From Arthrobacter_H rhombi (GTDB lineage Bacteria; Actinomycetota; Actinomycetes; Actinomycetales; Micrococcaceae): 64,000 bases of DNA. This document shows, piece by piece, positions 43,880 through 52,216 of the stretch (positions are counted from its first letter, which is position 1; every line of letters starts with the position of its first letter). The position numbers were made by a program, and so were the translations under genes. Location: the NCBI RefSeq assembly GCF_039526245.1, contig NZ_BAAAIV010000003.1:1-64000 (forward strand), read 5' to 3'. The notes under the pieces were generated by a model that saw only the letters and a list, made by a program, of their open reading frames with translations, was not told the origin of the DNA and made no database searches.

Positions 43880-44518
43880 TCAGACGATCGCGGCCAGCAA
43901 CACCGAATCCCCCAGCCCGTCCCATCGCCCGGTCAGCTGGCCCTCATCGCCGTGCGCCGGGCGCGGGGTGAGGTAGACGGCCAGGGTCGGCCCGTCGGTG
44001 CTGATGGTCACGACGGAGCCGCCATCCGGGGTGTCCGCTGTGCTCGGCGTGGCCGTGGTGACCACCGGCTCGGCGGCGTCCGGGTCGCCGAATCCATGCA
44101 CGACGACGGTGCTCGGCAAGGCGGCGAGGGTTCCCTCCACGTCGAGGTACTGGTCGGCCCCGGCCTGCCCGCGCAGGATGGTCGACGCCAGCGCAGCGGC
44201 ATAGACCGGGTCACCCGTCGCGTCATAAACCCAGCGGTGGCCGAGCACCGAGTGCTCCATTTCCGCCACCAGGTGCCCCTCGGCCCCTTCGAGGGCGGCA
44301 CCCCGGTAGGTCAGCGGGACCTGCATGACCTGTCCGTCGGGACGGCGGACTATATGGGTTTCGATGCCAACCTCCCCTGCAGGATCGTCGAAGCGGAAGG
44401 CACCGACCATCTCGATGGAGTCCGATGCGGAGACCTGCGACCAGGGCTGGCTGGCGAGCCAGGTGGTGACGACTTCTTGTTTTCCGGGAGTGAGCTCTGC
44501 GCGGTAGATGATGGCCAT
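43880..44518 (-). CDS. Stand-alone maltokinase N-terminal cap-like protein
   Basis: A protein of 212 residues. It resembles the Mak N-terminal cap domain: MAIIYRAELTPGKQEVVTTW, VGIETHIVRRPDGQVMQVPL, RGAALEGAEGHLVAEMEHSV and LGHRWVYDATGDPVYAAAL. The kinase part is absent and the gene has its own stop. Such lone caps are known in actinobacteria and may bind or regulate maltose-phosphate metabolism, but their role is not settled. Confidence 0.7.
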   Translation of the reverse strand: MAIIYRAELTPGKQEVVTTWLASQPWSQVSASDSIEMVGAFRFDDPAGEVGIETHIVRRPDGQVMQVPLTYRGAALEGAEGHLVAEMEHSVLGHRWVYDATGDPVYAAALASTILRGQAGADQYLDVEGTLAALPSTVVVHGFGDPDAAEPVVTTATPSTADTPDGGSVVTISTDGPTLAVYLTPRPAHGDEGQLTGRWDGLGDSVLLAAIV

Positions 44519-44587
44519 GGCTTCACCCTAGGTCAGGTGGGCCGCCGGTGGGAGGGGGCCGGTGGCCGCGGTGGGTAGTCTCGGGGG

Positions 44588-45622
44588 ATGACGAGCATCG
44601 ACTTGCTGACGGGTCCGCGCGGCCGCCGGTTCTGCCTGGAGGCAGTGACCGCACTGTCAGACGAGTTGTGGTCCCGGCACCTGAGGGCCGCGTGGGAGCC
44701 CCACAACACCAACCTGCGGGAGGGTTTCCGTGCAGCCGTTGCGGCCCCCGAAACACTGGCCGCCATTGAGCGGCTCGGTGACGACGGCCTGCTCACGGCC
44801 CTGGCACATGCTGTCGACCACGCCGCCTACTGGCAGCCGCCCGATGACGTGGATGAACTCGCCCTGACGCCGGAGGTCCTGCAGGCCCTGGGGCCCATCG
44901 CCCGGGAACTGGCCGAGCGGATCTGCACTTCCTGGTGGGACTCCCCCGTGGACACCAGCAGCCAGCGCGCCGTGCAGTGGATCGACGAGTACAACATGGC
45001 GGCCCCGCTACTCTCGGATGCCGCGGGGCGGTTGGCCACATGGCGCCGCCGGACCGTTGAGTCGGAGCACGTCGCCTCACATTGGTCCCGCTCTCTGCGG
45101 AAGCGCACCGGCGGCCCGTGGTGGTCTACACCCGCCCTGTCGCAGCTGGTCCAGACCAGCCGTGCGCTACCCGGGCTCGGGGCGGTGGGGCTTTTGCTGG
45201 TCGAGGACGGAGCCGGGTGGAACCGCGCCCGCGTCTGGCCGCTGGAACCATCCCCGGATGCGCGCGTGCTGGAACTCCGGGGACCGGATGACTGGGTCGA
45301 CCTGGTGGAGCGCCACCCCCTGGAGGTCACGCAGACGTGGCGCAAAACAGCATATGAGACCACCGGGCTCGATGTCCTCTGGCTCATCCCCGACTTCGCC
45401 GCCGTGGCACAGGAGTACGACGGCGTCCACCTCACCGCAGCCGGATACCTTGCCACTGCCGGTCTGCCGTTGGATGCCGGTCGGGGCCTGACCATGCTGG
45501 CTGGGTGGGATCCCGACGCGACCTATTGGCTGGGCGATGTCCTGGAGGGCTCCGGCAACCCATCGGAATGGGAGAACCCCGTGGAAGGCTCCACCACCGA
45601 GTGGGTCCCTACAGCGACATGA
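44588..45622 (+). CDS. Unknown protein
   Basis: A protein of 344 residues. The sequence is rich in tryptophan in short clusters (HAAYWQPP, TSWWDSP, TWRRRT, GWDPDATYWLGDV). The first half is helical, the second has beta-rich segments (GLGAVGLLLVEDGAGWNRARVW). I do not recognise the family; it is typical of conserved actinobacterial proteins of unknown function. It ends 14 bases inside the convergent endonuclease-like gene. The start ATG at 44588 follows a weak GGGGG site. Confidence 0.65.
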   Translation: MTSIDLLTGPRGRRFCLEAVTALSDELWSRHLRAAWEPHNTNLREGFRAAVAAPETLAAIERLGDDGLLTALAHAVDHAAYWQPPDDVDELALTPEVLQALGPIARELAERICTSWWDSPVDTSSQRAVQWIDEYNMAAPLLSDAAGRLATWRRRTVESEHVASHWSRSLRKRTGGPWWSTPALSQLVQTSRALPGLGAVGLLLVEDGAGWNRARVWPLEPSPDARVLELRGPDDWVDLVERHPLEVTQTWRKTAYETTGLDVLWLIPDFAAVAQEYDGVHLTAAGYLATAGLPLDAGRGLTMLAGWDPDATYWLGDVLEGSGNPSEWENPVEGSTTEWVPTAT

Positions 45623-46493
45623 CCGCCTGCACGGGAGCATGGTCGGAGGGGTAGCGTCCTGCCCGCGTCCAGACGTTGATGCCCGCGCGGTGTACCGTCA
45701 CCTCCGGAGTGGCGAGGATCCAATCGATCCGCGTCCCCCCAGCCACGGGTTCTTCGTAGCCGGGGAAGGTCCCCCAGTCCCCGGAGACCAGCCGGCGAGA
45801 CGCGTACCAGCTGTCGGCAAAGGCGCCCGGTCGGATCAGCTCCGTGTAGGCCGCGGACGTCCCGGCGTCCGCATTGAAGTCACCGGTCACGATGACGGGC
45901 AGGCCGGCAAACCGTTCGGCCAACGCCACGATGGCCTCGGCGCTTTTGATCCGCGCAGGCTCCGATTCGTGGTCGAAGTGGGTGTTGATGTGGACGAAGT
46001 CCCTGCCGGATACCGCATCCCGGAAGCGTGCCCACACCAGGATCCGGGGGACGTCGTTGCCCCAGGTGGCAGATCCGATCTGCTCGGGGGTGTCCGAGAG
46101 CCAGACCTGGTCCCACGCGAGGAGATCCAGCCGGCGCGCGTCATGGAAGATGGCGCAATGTTCGCCGCCGCTATCGGCGTCACGGCTGTAGCCGACCATG
46201 TCGTAACCGGTTCCCAGCCCCTCGGCGACGGCATCCAACTGGTGGCGCAGGGCCTCCTGGACGCCGAGGATGGTGGGCTGTTCCAGCGCCAGGAGCTCGC
46301 GGAGCAGGGGCCGGCGCTCCGGCCAGTGGTCCGGATCCCCGGGGAGGGTTTCCGGGCGGTCGAGCCGGATGTTGAACGACATGACGTGCAGGCCCCGCCC
46401 CATCACGGGGCCGATCATCGTCAGCGGGGGCGCGAACTGCGCCGGGTGCGCTACGGGCTGTTCGGTGATGCGGTGTTCGGTGATGACGCTCAT
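45609..46493 (-). CDS. Endonuclease/exonuclease/phosphatase-family protein
   Basis: A protein of 294 residues. The EEP fold motifs are MSFNIRLDRPET, ILGVQEALRHQLDAV, VHINTHFDHESEPAR, VIVTGDFNAD and PSDHAPVQAV. The conserved Glu, Asp-Asn and His-Asp residues are present, so it is probably an active metal-dependent phosphodiesterase or phosphatase. The ATG at 46493 has GGAGAG upstream. Its substrate is unknown. Upstream in the gap to 46603 nothing else was seen. Confidence 0.86.
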   Translation of the reverse strand: MSVITEHRITEQPVAHPAQFAPPLTMIGPVMGRGLHVMSFNIRLDRPETLPGDPDHWPERRPLLRELLALEQPTILGVQEALRHQLDAVAEGLGTGYDMVGYSRDADSGGEHCAIFHDARRLDLLAWDQVWLSDTPEQIGSATWGNDVPRILVWARFRDAVSGRDFVHINTHFDHESEPARIKSAEAIVALAERFAGLPVIVTGDFNADAGTSAAYTELIRPGAFADSWYASRRLVSGDWGTFPGYEEPVAGGTRIDWILATPEVTVHRAGINVWTRAGRYPSDHAPVQAVMSL

Positions 46494-46602
46494 GCTGGAC
46501 TCTCCTGGGACCATCCGGAACTGTCCCCTCCAGTCTCGCGCGCCCCGGTGAACCCCGCATGGCCATCCGGTGACCAACGGATACCGGTGATGCCAACGAC
46601 GA

Positions 46603-47091
46603 TCAGGCGTGCGGGGTTGCCCCCAGATCGCGGGCGTAGGAACCCACCACGTTCCCGTACAGCGGCAGGGTGTCCTGCAGCGCGAGCAAGGCGACGGTGA
46701 GCGCCTCGGTGGGCCGGCCGGCGTCGTGCAGGGCCAGGGCCAGGAAGGCCTCCCGGGCGCTGCCCACCGATGCCTCCGGCTCCATGGCCTCCAGCAGTTC
46801 GACGGCCTCGGCCGCCTGCCCGCTGTTGCGCAGCGAGCTGGCCAGCTGGATCACCGCCTGGGGACGGCGTTCGCCGTCGAGCCCGGCGTCCAGGGCCCGG
46901 CGGTAGAGCGGCACTGCCTGCTCCTCCAGCCCCAGGAAATCGTGCGCCCCGGCCCATTCGAACAGGGCCGCCGGGTCGCCGTCCGGCCGCTCGGCCATCA
47001 GGGCCTTCATGCCCGAGAGCACGCGTTCGGGGTCGGCATCATCCGCCGTCTTCCAGAACGCCTCGATCCGTTCATCCCACAGCTCATCCAT
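46603..47091 (-). CDS. Tetratricopeptide-repeat protein
   Basis: A protein of 162 residues composed of TPR-like helix pairs: ALFEWAGAHDFLGLEEQAVP, YRRALDAGLDGERRPQAVIQ, LASSLRNSGQAAEAVELLEA and FLALALHDAGRPTEALTVAL. It is cytosolic with no other domain, so it may act as a scaffold. It lies 20 bases from the end of the rhamnulokinase gene on the same strand, but is not clearly part of that pathway. Confidence 0.8.
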   Translation of the reverse strand: MDELWDERIEAFWKTADDADPERVLSGMKALMAERPDGDPAALFEWAGAHDFLGLEEQAVPLYRRALDAGLDGERRPQAVIQLASSLRNSGQAAEAVELLEAMEPEASVGSAREAFLALALHDAGRPTEALTVALLALQDTLPLYGNVVGSYARDLGATPHA

Positions 47092-47110
47092 GGGCCCAGC
47101 ATGGCATGGC

Positions 47111-48589
47111 CTAGCGTTCTGGGTTGTGTCGCGGAGTGTAGGTGGCGGTCTCGACCGACCGGGCGACCACCGCCCTCATCTCCGCCAGCGTCGCCCGGGC
47201 GCCGGTATCCGCCCGCGCCTGGACGAGGAGATTGCCCAGCGCCGTGGCCTCGACCGGGCCGGCGATGACGGGCAGGCCCGTGGCGTCCGAGGTCAGCTGG
47301 CACAACAGGGTGTTCTGGGATCCCCCGCCGACGATGTGCAAGACCTGCGGTGCGTCACCGCATAAGCGGGCCGCCGTGTGGACCGCCAGGGCGTACCCCG
47401 CCGCCAAGGAATCCAGGATGCAACGCACGACGGCGGGAGGCTCGGCTCCCAGCTCGGCGCCGGCCGCTGCCACGGCAGCACGAATGCGCCCTGGCATGTT
47501 TCCCGGGGCGAGGAACCCGTCGGAGCCCACGTCGATGCGGGGGCCACCGGTCGGGAGCAGGGCAGCCGCCTCCAGGAGCCCGGCCAGGGATCCGGTGTCC
47601 GTTCCCGTCTCCTGCCAGTGCCGCATCGACTCCTGCAACAGCCACAGCCCTCCGGTGTTGCGCAGGAAGCGGATGGTCGAATCGACGCCGCGTTCATTGG
47701 TGAAATTCGCTTCCCGGCTCTCCGGGGTCCGCACCGGGCTCGCCAGTTCCATGCCGACCAGCGACCAGGTTCCGGAGGAGATGTAGGCGAAGGGCGCTCC
47801 CCCGGCCGCCGGAATCGCGGCGACTGCCGAAGCCGTGTCATGGGATCCCACGGCGATCACCGGAGTCCGCGGATCGAGCCCGGTCCCGGCGGCCACGCCC
47901 GCCAGCAGTGTTCCGTAGGCTTCGCCAGGTGAAATCAGGGGTGCGAAAAGATCGCGGTCCAGCCCGAGCCGATCCATCAGGGGTGTGGAGAGCGTGCCCG
48001 TGGAGGCATCGAGCAGGCCGGTGGTCGACGCGTTGGTCTCCTCCATGCGCATCGCCCCCGTCAGCCGGTAGGCCAGGAGATCGGGAATCAGCAGTGCCCG
48101 TGCGCCGGCCACATCCGGTTCGGTGGCGAGTTGGTACACGGTATTGAACGGCAGGAACTGCAACCCGGTCACCGCGTAGAGCTCGTCGAACGGGACCCTG
48201 GTGTGGACGCTCTCGACGCCGGCATCGCCCCGGGGGTCGCGGTAGGCACGTGGCGCTCCGGACAGTTCTCCATCGCGGACCAGCCCGTAATCGACGGCCC
48301 ACGTGTCGATGCCGATGCCGGCGATGACCTCACCGGTCGTTGCGATGCGGGCGGCGACGAGGCCGAGCCCCCGCAGGACCTCCGAGTAGAGGCCTTCGAA
48401 GTCCCAGCTCAGCTCCCCGCCGTCGTCCACCACGGAGTTGGGAAAGCGATGCACGGTCTCGACCGTGATGCGCTCGGCGCCTGGCGCGCCGTCGAGCCGG
48501 CCCACCATGACCCGCCCGGAGGAAGCACCGATGTCGATGGCCACATACACGCGCCCGGCTGTTGGGGCCGTCTGCTCCAGTGGATCCAC
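47111..48589 (-). CDS. rhaB: Rhamnulokinase
   Basis: A protein of 492 residues in the FGGY carbohydrate kinase family. Motifs are YVAIDIGASSGRVMVG (ATP phosphate binding), IGIDTWAVDYGLV, AVGSHDTASAVAAIP and HIVGGGSQNTLLCQL. It phosphorylates L-rhamnulose to L-rhamnulose 1-phosphate. The GTG at 48589 begins one base after the aldolase gene stop, so it ends the rhamnose operon. Conserved position and partners support the assignment over other sugar kinases. Confidence 0.93.
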   Translation of the reverse strand: MDPLEQTAPTAGRVYVAIDIGASSGRVMVGRLDGAPGAERITVETVHRFPNSVVDDGGELSWDFEGLYSEVLRGLGLVAARIATTGEVIAGIGIDTWAVDYGLVRDGELSGAPRAYRDPRGDAGVESVHTRVPFDELYAVTGLQFLPFNTVYQLATEPDVAGARALLIPDLLAYRLTGAMRMEETNASTTGLLDASTGTLSTPLMDRLGLDRDLFAPLISPGEAYGTLLAGVAAGTGLDPRTPVIAVGSHDTASAVAAIPAAGGAPFAYISSGTWSLVGMELASPVRTPESREANFTNERGVDSTIRFLRNTGGLWLLQESMRHWQETGTDTGSLAGLLEAAALLPTGGPRIDVGSDGFLAPGNMPGRIRAAVAAAGAELGAEPPAVVRCILDSLAAGYALAVHTAARLCGDAPQVLHIVGGGSQNTLLCQLTSDATGLPVIAGPVEATALGNLLVQARADTGARATLAEMRAVVARSVETATYTPRHNPER

Positions 48590-48590
48590 G

Positions 48591-50627
48591 TCAGCGCAGG
48601 AAGGCTGCCGCGACGCCGGCATCGACGGGGACATGCAGCCCGGTGGTGTGGGACAAATCGGCCGAACAGAGCACGAAGACCGCATTGGCGACGTTCTCGG
48701 GGAGGACCTCGCGTTTAAGCAGGGTGCGTTGGGCGTAGAACTCGCCCAGGTTCTCCTCCTCGACGCCGTAGACCGCGGCTCGTTTGGCGCCCCATCCCCC
48801 GGCGAAGATGCCCGATCCGCGAACCACTCCGTCCGGGTTGATGCCGTTGACCTTCACCCCGTATTCGCCGAGTTCGGCGGCCAGCAGACGCACCTGGTGG
48901 GCCTGGTCCGCCTTGGTGGCGGAATAGGCGATGTTGTTCGGTCCGGCGAAGACGGAGTTCTTCGAGGAGATGTACACGATGTCGCCGCCGAGCTTCTGCG
49001 CGATGAGCACCTTCGCCGCCGCCCGGGACACCAGGAAGGATCCCTTGGCCATGACGTCGTGCTGCAGGTCCCAGTCCTTGACCGTGGTTTCGAGAAGGGA
49101 CTTCGAGAGCGAGAGACCCGCATTGTTGACGACGATGTCGAGCCCGCCGAAGGCCAAGAGTGCTGCCTCGACGGCCGTCTGGACTTCCTCCTCGCTGGTG
49201 ACATCGGCTCGGATCCCGATGGCCTGGTCGGTGGTTCCGATGCCTGCGGCGACGTCGCGGGCCTTCTGCAGGTCCAGGTCGGCAATGACCACGCAGGCCC
49301 CCTCGGCCGCGAGCCGTTCGGCGATGGCCTTGCCGATGCCCGATGCCGCGCCGGTGACCAGGGCAATGCGCGTGGCCAGGGGTTTGGGCTTCGGCATGCG
49401 CTGCAGCTTGGCCTCCTCCAGCGCCCAGTATTCGATCCTGAATTTCTCCGCCTCGTCGATGGGGCTGTAGGTCGACAGTGATTCTGCGCCGCGCATGACG
49501 TTGATGGCGTTGATGTAGAACTCGCCGGCCACGCGGGCCGTCTGCTTGTCCTTGCCGAAGCTGAACATGCCCACACCCGGAACCAGGACGATGGCCGGGT
49601 CGGCGCCGCGCATGGCCGGGGAATCGGCCTCGGCATGGCGCCCGTAGTAGGCGCTGTAGTCCTGCCGGTAGGCCTCCTGCAGTTCGGTCAGGCGGTGGAT
49701 GGTTTCCTCCACGCCGGCGTCAGAGGGCAGGTCAACGACCAGCGGCTTGATCTTGGTGCGCAGGAAGTGATCCGGACAGCTGGTTCCCCGCGCTGCCAAT
49801 TCGGTGTGTCGGGTCGAGGCCAGGAATTCGAGGACCTCAGCGGAGTCGGTGAAATAGCCGACCTGGGGTTTGTCGGTGCTCGCCAGTGCGCGAATCGCCG
49901 GTGCCAGGGCGGCGGCCTTGGTCCGGCGTTCACCCTCGGGTAGGGGTTCGTAGCCGGGTAGGGCCGGGCCGAATGGTTCGGCTGCTCCGTTCGCCTCGAT
50001 GTAGGACGCTGCCGTTTCCACGATCCACCGGGAGTTGGCCTCGGACTCGTCGCTGGTTTGGCCCCATGCCGTGATGCCGTGTCCGCCGAGGATGCAACCG
50101 ATGGCCTGTGGGTGGGATGACTTGATCGCCGCGATGTCCAGGCCGAGCTGGAATCCGGGGCGGCGCCAGGGAACCCAGACCACCTTCTCGCCGAAGATGC
50201 GTGTCGTCAGTGCCTCGCCGTCGGCCGCGGTGGCAATCGCGATGCCGGAATCCGGGTGCAGGTGATCCACGTGGGCGGCGTCGACGAGTCCGTGCATGGC
50301 CGTGTCGATGGACGGGGCGGCCCCGCCTTTGCCGTGCAGGGCGTAGTCGAAGGCGGCGACCATTGCGTCTTCGTCGTCGACACCTGGGTAGGTCCCTTGC
50401 ATCGCGCGCACCCGGTCGAGGCGGAGGACGGCCAGTCCCTCCTCGCGCAGCGTGCCCAGGTCGCCGCCGGAGCCCTTGACCCAGAGCAGTTCGATGTCCT
50501 CCCCGGTGACGGGGTCTGTTGCCGTTCCCTTGGCCGAGGTGTTGCCGCCTGCGTAGTTCGTGTTCTTCGGGTCTGCGCCCAGTCGGTTGGACCGGGCAAT
50601 GAGGTCCCGTACTGCGGGGTGGGTCAT
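48591..50627 (-). CDS. rhaEW: Bifunctional L-rhamnulose-1-phosphate aldolase / lactaldehyde dehydrogenase
   Basis: A protein of 678 residues. Residues 1-430 are a class II aldolase (NTNYAGGNTSAKGTA, zinc-type HLHPDSG). Residues 435-678 form a short-chain dehydrogenase: VTGAASGIGKAIAERLAAEG, then YSATKADQAHQ with the YxxxK catalytic pair. The aldolase splits rhamnulose 1-phosphate to DHAP and L-lactaldehyde, and the dehydrogenase oxidises lactaldehyde to lactate. The lactate could enter the LctP/Lld pathway encoded in the window. This fused form is also called RhaD in some annotations. Confidence 0.93.
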   Translation of the reverse strand: MTHPAVRDLIARSNRLGADPKNTNYAGGNTSAKGTATDPVTGEDIELLWVKGSGGDLGTLREEGLAVLRLDRVRAMQGTYPGVDDEDAMVAAFDYALHGKGGAAPSIDTAMHGLVDAAHVDHLHPDSGIAIATAADGEALTTRIFGEKVVWVPWRRPGFQLGLDIAAIKSSHPQAIGCILGGHGITAWGQTSDESEANSRWIVETAASYIEANGAAEPFGPALPGYEPLPEGERRTKAAALAPAIRALASTDKPQVGYFTDSAEVLEFLASTRHTELAARGTSCPDHFLRTKIKPLVVDLPSDAGVEETIHRLTELQEAYRQDYSAYYGRHAEADSPAMRGADPAIVLVPGVGMFSFGKDKQTARVAGEFYINAINVMRGAESLSTYSPIDEAEKFRIEYWALEEAKLQRMPKPKPLATRIALVTGAASGIGKAIAERLAAEGACVVIADLDLQKARDVAAGIGTTDQAIGIRADVTSEEEVQTAVEAALLAFGGLDIVVNNAGLSLSKSLLETTVKDWDLQHDVMAKGSFLVSRAAAKVLIAQKLGGDIVYISSKNSVFAGPNNIAYSATKADQAHQVRLLAAELGEYGVKVNGINPDGVVRGSGIFAGGWGAKRAAVYGVEEENLGEFYAQRTLLKREVLPENVANAVFVLCSADLSHTTGLHVPVDAGVAAAFLR

Positions 50628-50667
50628 GACGTGGTCCTTCGGTCGTTGGGGTGGTGTCGGCACGGCG

Positions 50668-51855
50668 TCACGCTCCCCACCCCAGTTGGGTGCCACCGGC
50701 ACGGCTGGTGGTGATCTGCTGCTGGTATCCGGATTCGGCGAACGCGTTCATCGGGTGTGCCGGGAGGCCCCGACCCTCACGCCAGGCGGCGAGGGCCGGG
50801 CGGACGTCGGTATAGAAGGCGTCCATGTAGATCTCGTTGGCGCCGAGCACGTCTCCGGATTCCTGGGCTGCGCCCAACGCGTCCTGGTCGATCAGCAAGG
50901 CGCGGGCGGTCATCTCCTGGACGTTGAGCACACTGCGGATCTGCCCGGGGATCTTCTCCTCGACGTTGTGGCATTGGTCCAGCATGAAGACAACTCCCGT
51001 TGCCTCCTCCAGGCCACCGCCGCGGATGACTTCGTACATGATGCGGAAGAGCTGGAACGGGTCGGCGGCCCCGACGATGAGATCGTCGTCGGCATAGAAG
51101 CGTGAATTGAAGTCAAAGGACCCCAGCTTTCCCAGCCGCAACAGCTGGGCCACGATGAACTCGATGTTGGTTCCCGGAGCATGATGGCCGGTGTCCAGGC
51201 ACACCGTGGCCTTCTCCCCCAGTGCCAGCGTCTGGGCGAACGCCGTTCCCCAGTCGGGAACGTCCGTGTGGTAGAAAGCCGGCTCGAAGAACTTGTATTC
51301 CAGTACCAGCCGGTGGTCGTCGCCGAGCTGGGCATAGATCTCCCCCAAGGAGCCGGCCAACCGATCCTGGCGTGCGCGGATGTCGCCCTGGCCGGGATAG
51401 TTGGTCCCATCGGCCAGCCAGATCTTCAGGTCCCGGGACCCCGTTTGGCCCATCACCTCGATGCACCGCAAGTGATGGTCGATGGCCTTACGGCGAATGG
51501 CGCCGTCGACGTGGGTCAGGGAGCCGAATTTGTAGTCGTCGTCTTGGAAGGTGTTGGAATTGATGGTTCCCAGCCCGACGCCGTGGTCTTCGGCGAAGCG
51601 GCGCAGTGCCCCGAAGTCGTCCACCAGGTCCCACGGGTAGTGCAGGGCCACCCGGGGGGCCAAACCGGTGAAGCGGTGCACCTGGGCAGCATCGGCGATC
51701 TTCTCCTCGGCGGTCCGCGGGGTCCCGGGGGTGCCGAAGACCTTGAAGCGCGTGCCCGAATTGCCGTAGGCCCACGACGGGACCTCGATGGCCTGCGTGG
51801 CCAGCCGGTCCGTGACGTCCGGGGGCAGCAGGTCCCCACCGGGGTTGATGTTCAT
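50668..51855 (-). CDS. rhaI: L-rhamnose isomerase
   Basis: A protein of 395 residues in the xylose-isomerase-like TIM-barrel group, of the actinobacterial/Pseudomonas RhaI type. Segments include VALHYPWDLVDD, LGTINSNTFQDDDYKFGSLT, DLKIWLADGTNYPGQGDIR, EYKFFEPAFYHTDV, VCLDTGHHAPGTNIEF and FDFNSRFYADDDL. The acidic and His residues of the metal site are present. It converts L-rhamnose to L-rhamnulose. It overlaps the mutarotase gene (ATGA) and lies 40 bases before the aldolase. Confidence 0.94.
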   Translation of the reverse strand: MNINPGGDLLPPDVTDRLATQAIEVPSWAYGNSGTRFKVFGTPGTPRTAEEKIADAAQVHRFTGLAPRVALHYPWDLVDDFGALRRFAEDHGVGLGTINSNTFQDDDYKFGSLTHVDGAIRRKAIDHHLRCIEVMGQTGSRDLKIWLADGTNYPGQGDIRARQDRLAGSLGEIYAQLGDDHRLVLEYKFFEPAFYHTDVPDWGTAFAQTLALGEKATVCLDTGHHAPGTNIEFIVAQLLRLGKLGSFDFNSRFYADDDLIVGAADPFQLFRIMYEVIRGGGLEEATGVVFMLDQCHNVEEKIPGQIRSVLNVQEMTARALLIDQDALGAAQESGDVLGANEIYMDAFYTDVRPALAAWREGRGLPAHPMNAFAESGYQQQITTSRAGGTQLGWGA

Positions 51856-52211
51856 GATGACTCTCCTGTAGGGGTGGTGCCAGCATCGAGCTGGTCCTCA
51901 AGATGGAAGATCTCATCCAGCCGGATGAAGCCCTCGTCCGGTGGACTGTCGAGGTCGACGAAGAATTCGCCCATTTGTTCCTGCCAGCGGGCATTGACGT
52001 CCGTGGCCGCCATCGCAGCCTGGGCGGCGGCCAGGTCTTCGGTTTCGAAGTAGCCGATCAACAGGCCATCGGCTCCGAGGAAGATCGAGTAGTTCCGCCA
52101 CCCCGAGGCGTGCAGGGCGGTGAGCATGTCCGGCCAGACGGCAGCATGCCGACGCCGGTACTCGGGAATGGCGTCCTGTCTGACCTGGAGCTGGAAGCAG
52201 ACTCTTTCCAT
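51852..52211 (-). CDS. rhaM: L-rhamnose mutarotase
   Basis: A protein of 119 residues with the dimeric alpha/beta-barrel fold. It begins MERVCFQLQVRQDAIPEYRR and has the signature HAAVWPDMLTALHASGWRNYSIFL and YFETEDLAAAQAAMAATDVN. It interconverts the anomers of L-rhamnose so that the isomerase receives its form. The gene is coupled to rhaI by an ATGA overlap and lies five bases after the unusual isomerase gene. Confidence 0.92.
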   Translation of the reverse strand: MERVCFQLQVRQDAIPEYRRRHAAVWPDMLTALHASGWRNYSIFLGADGLLIGYFETEDLAAAQAAMAATDVNARWQEQMGEFFVDLDSPPDEGFIRLDEIFHLEDQLDAGTTPTGESS

Positions 52212-52216
52212 GGTGG

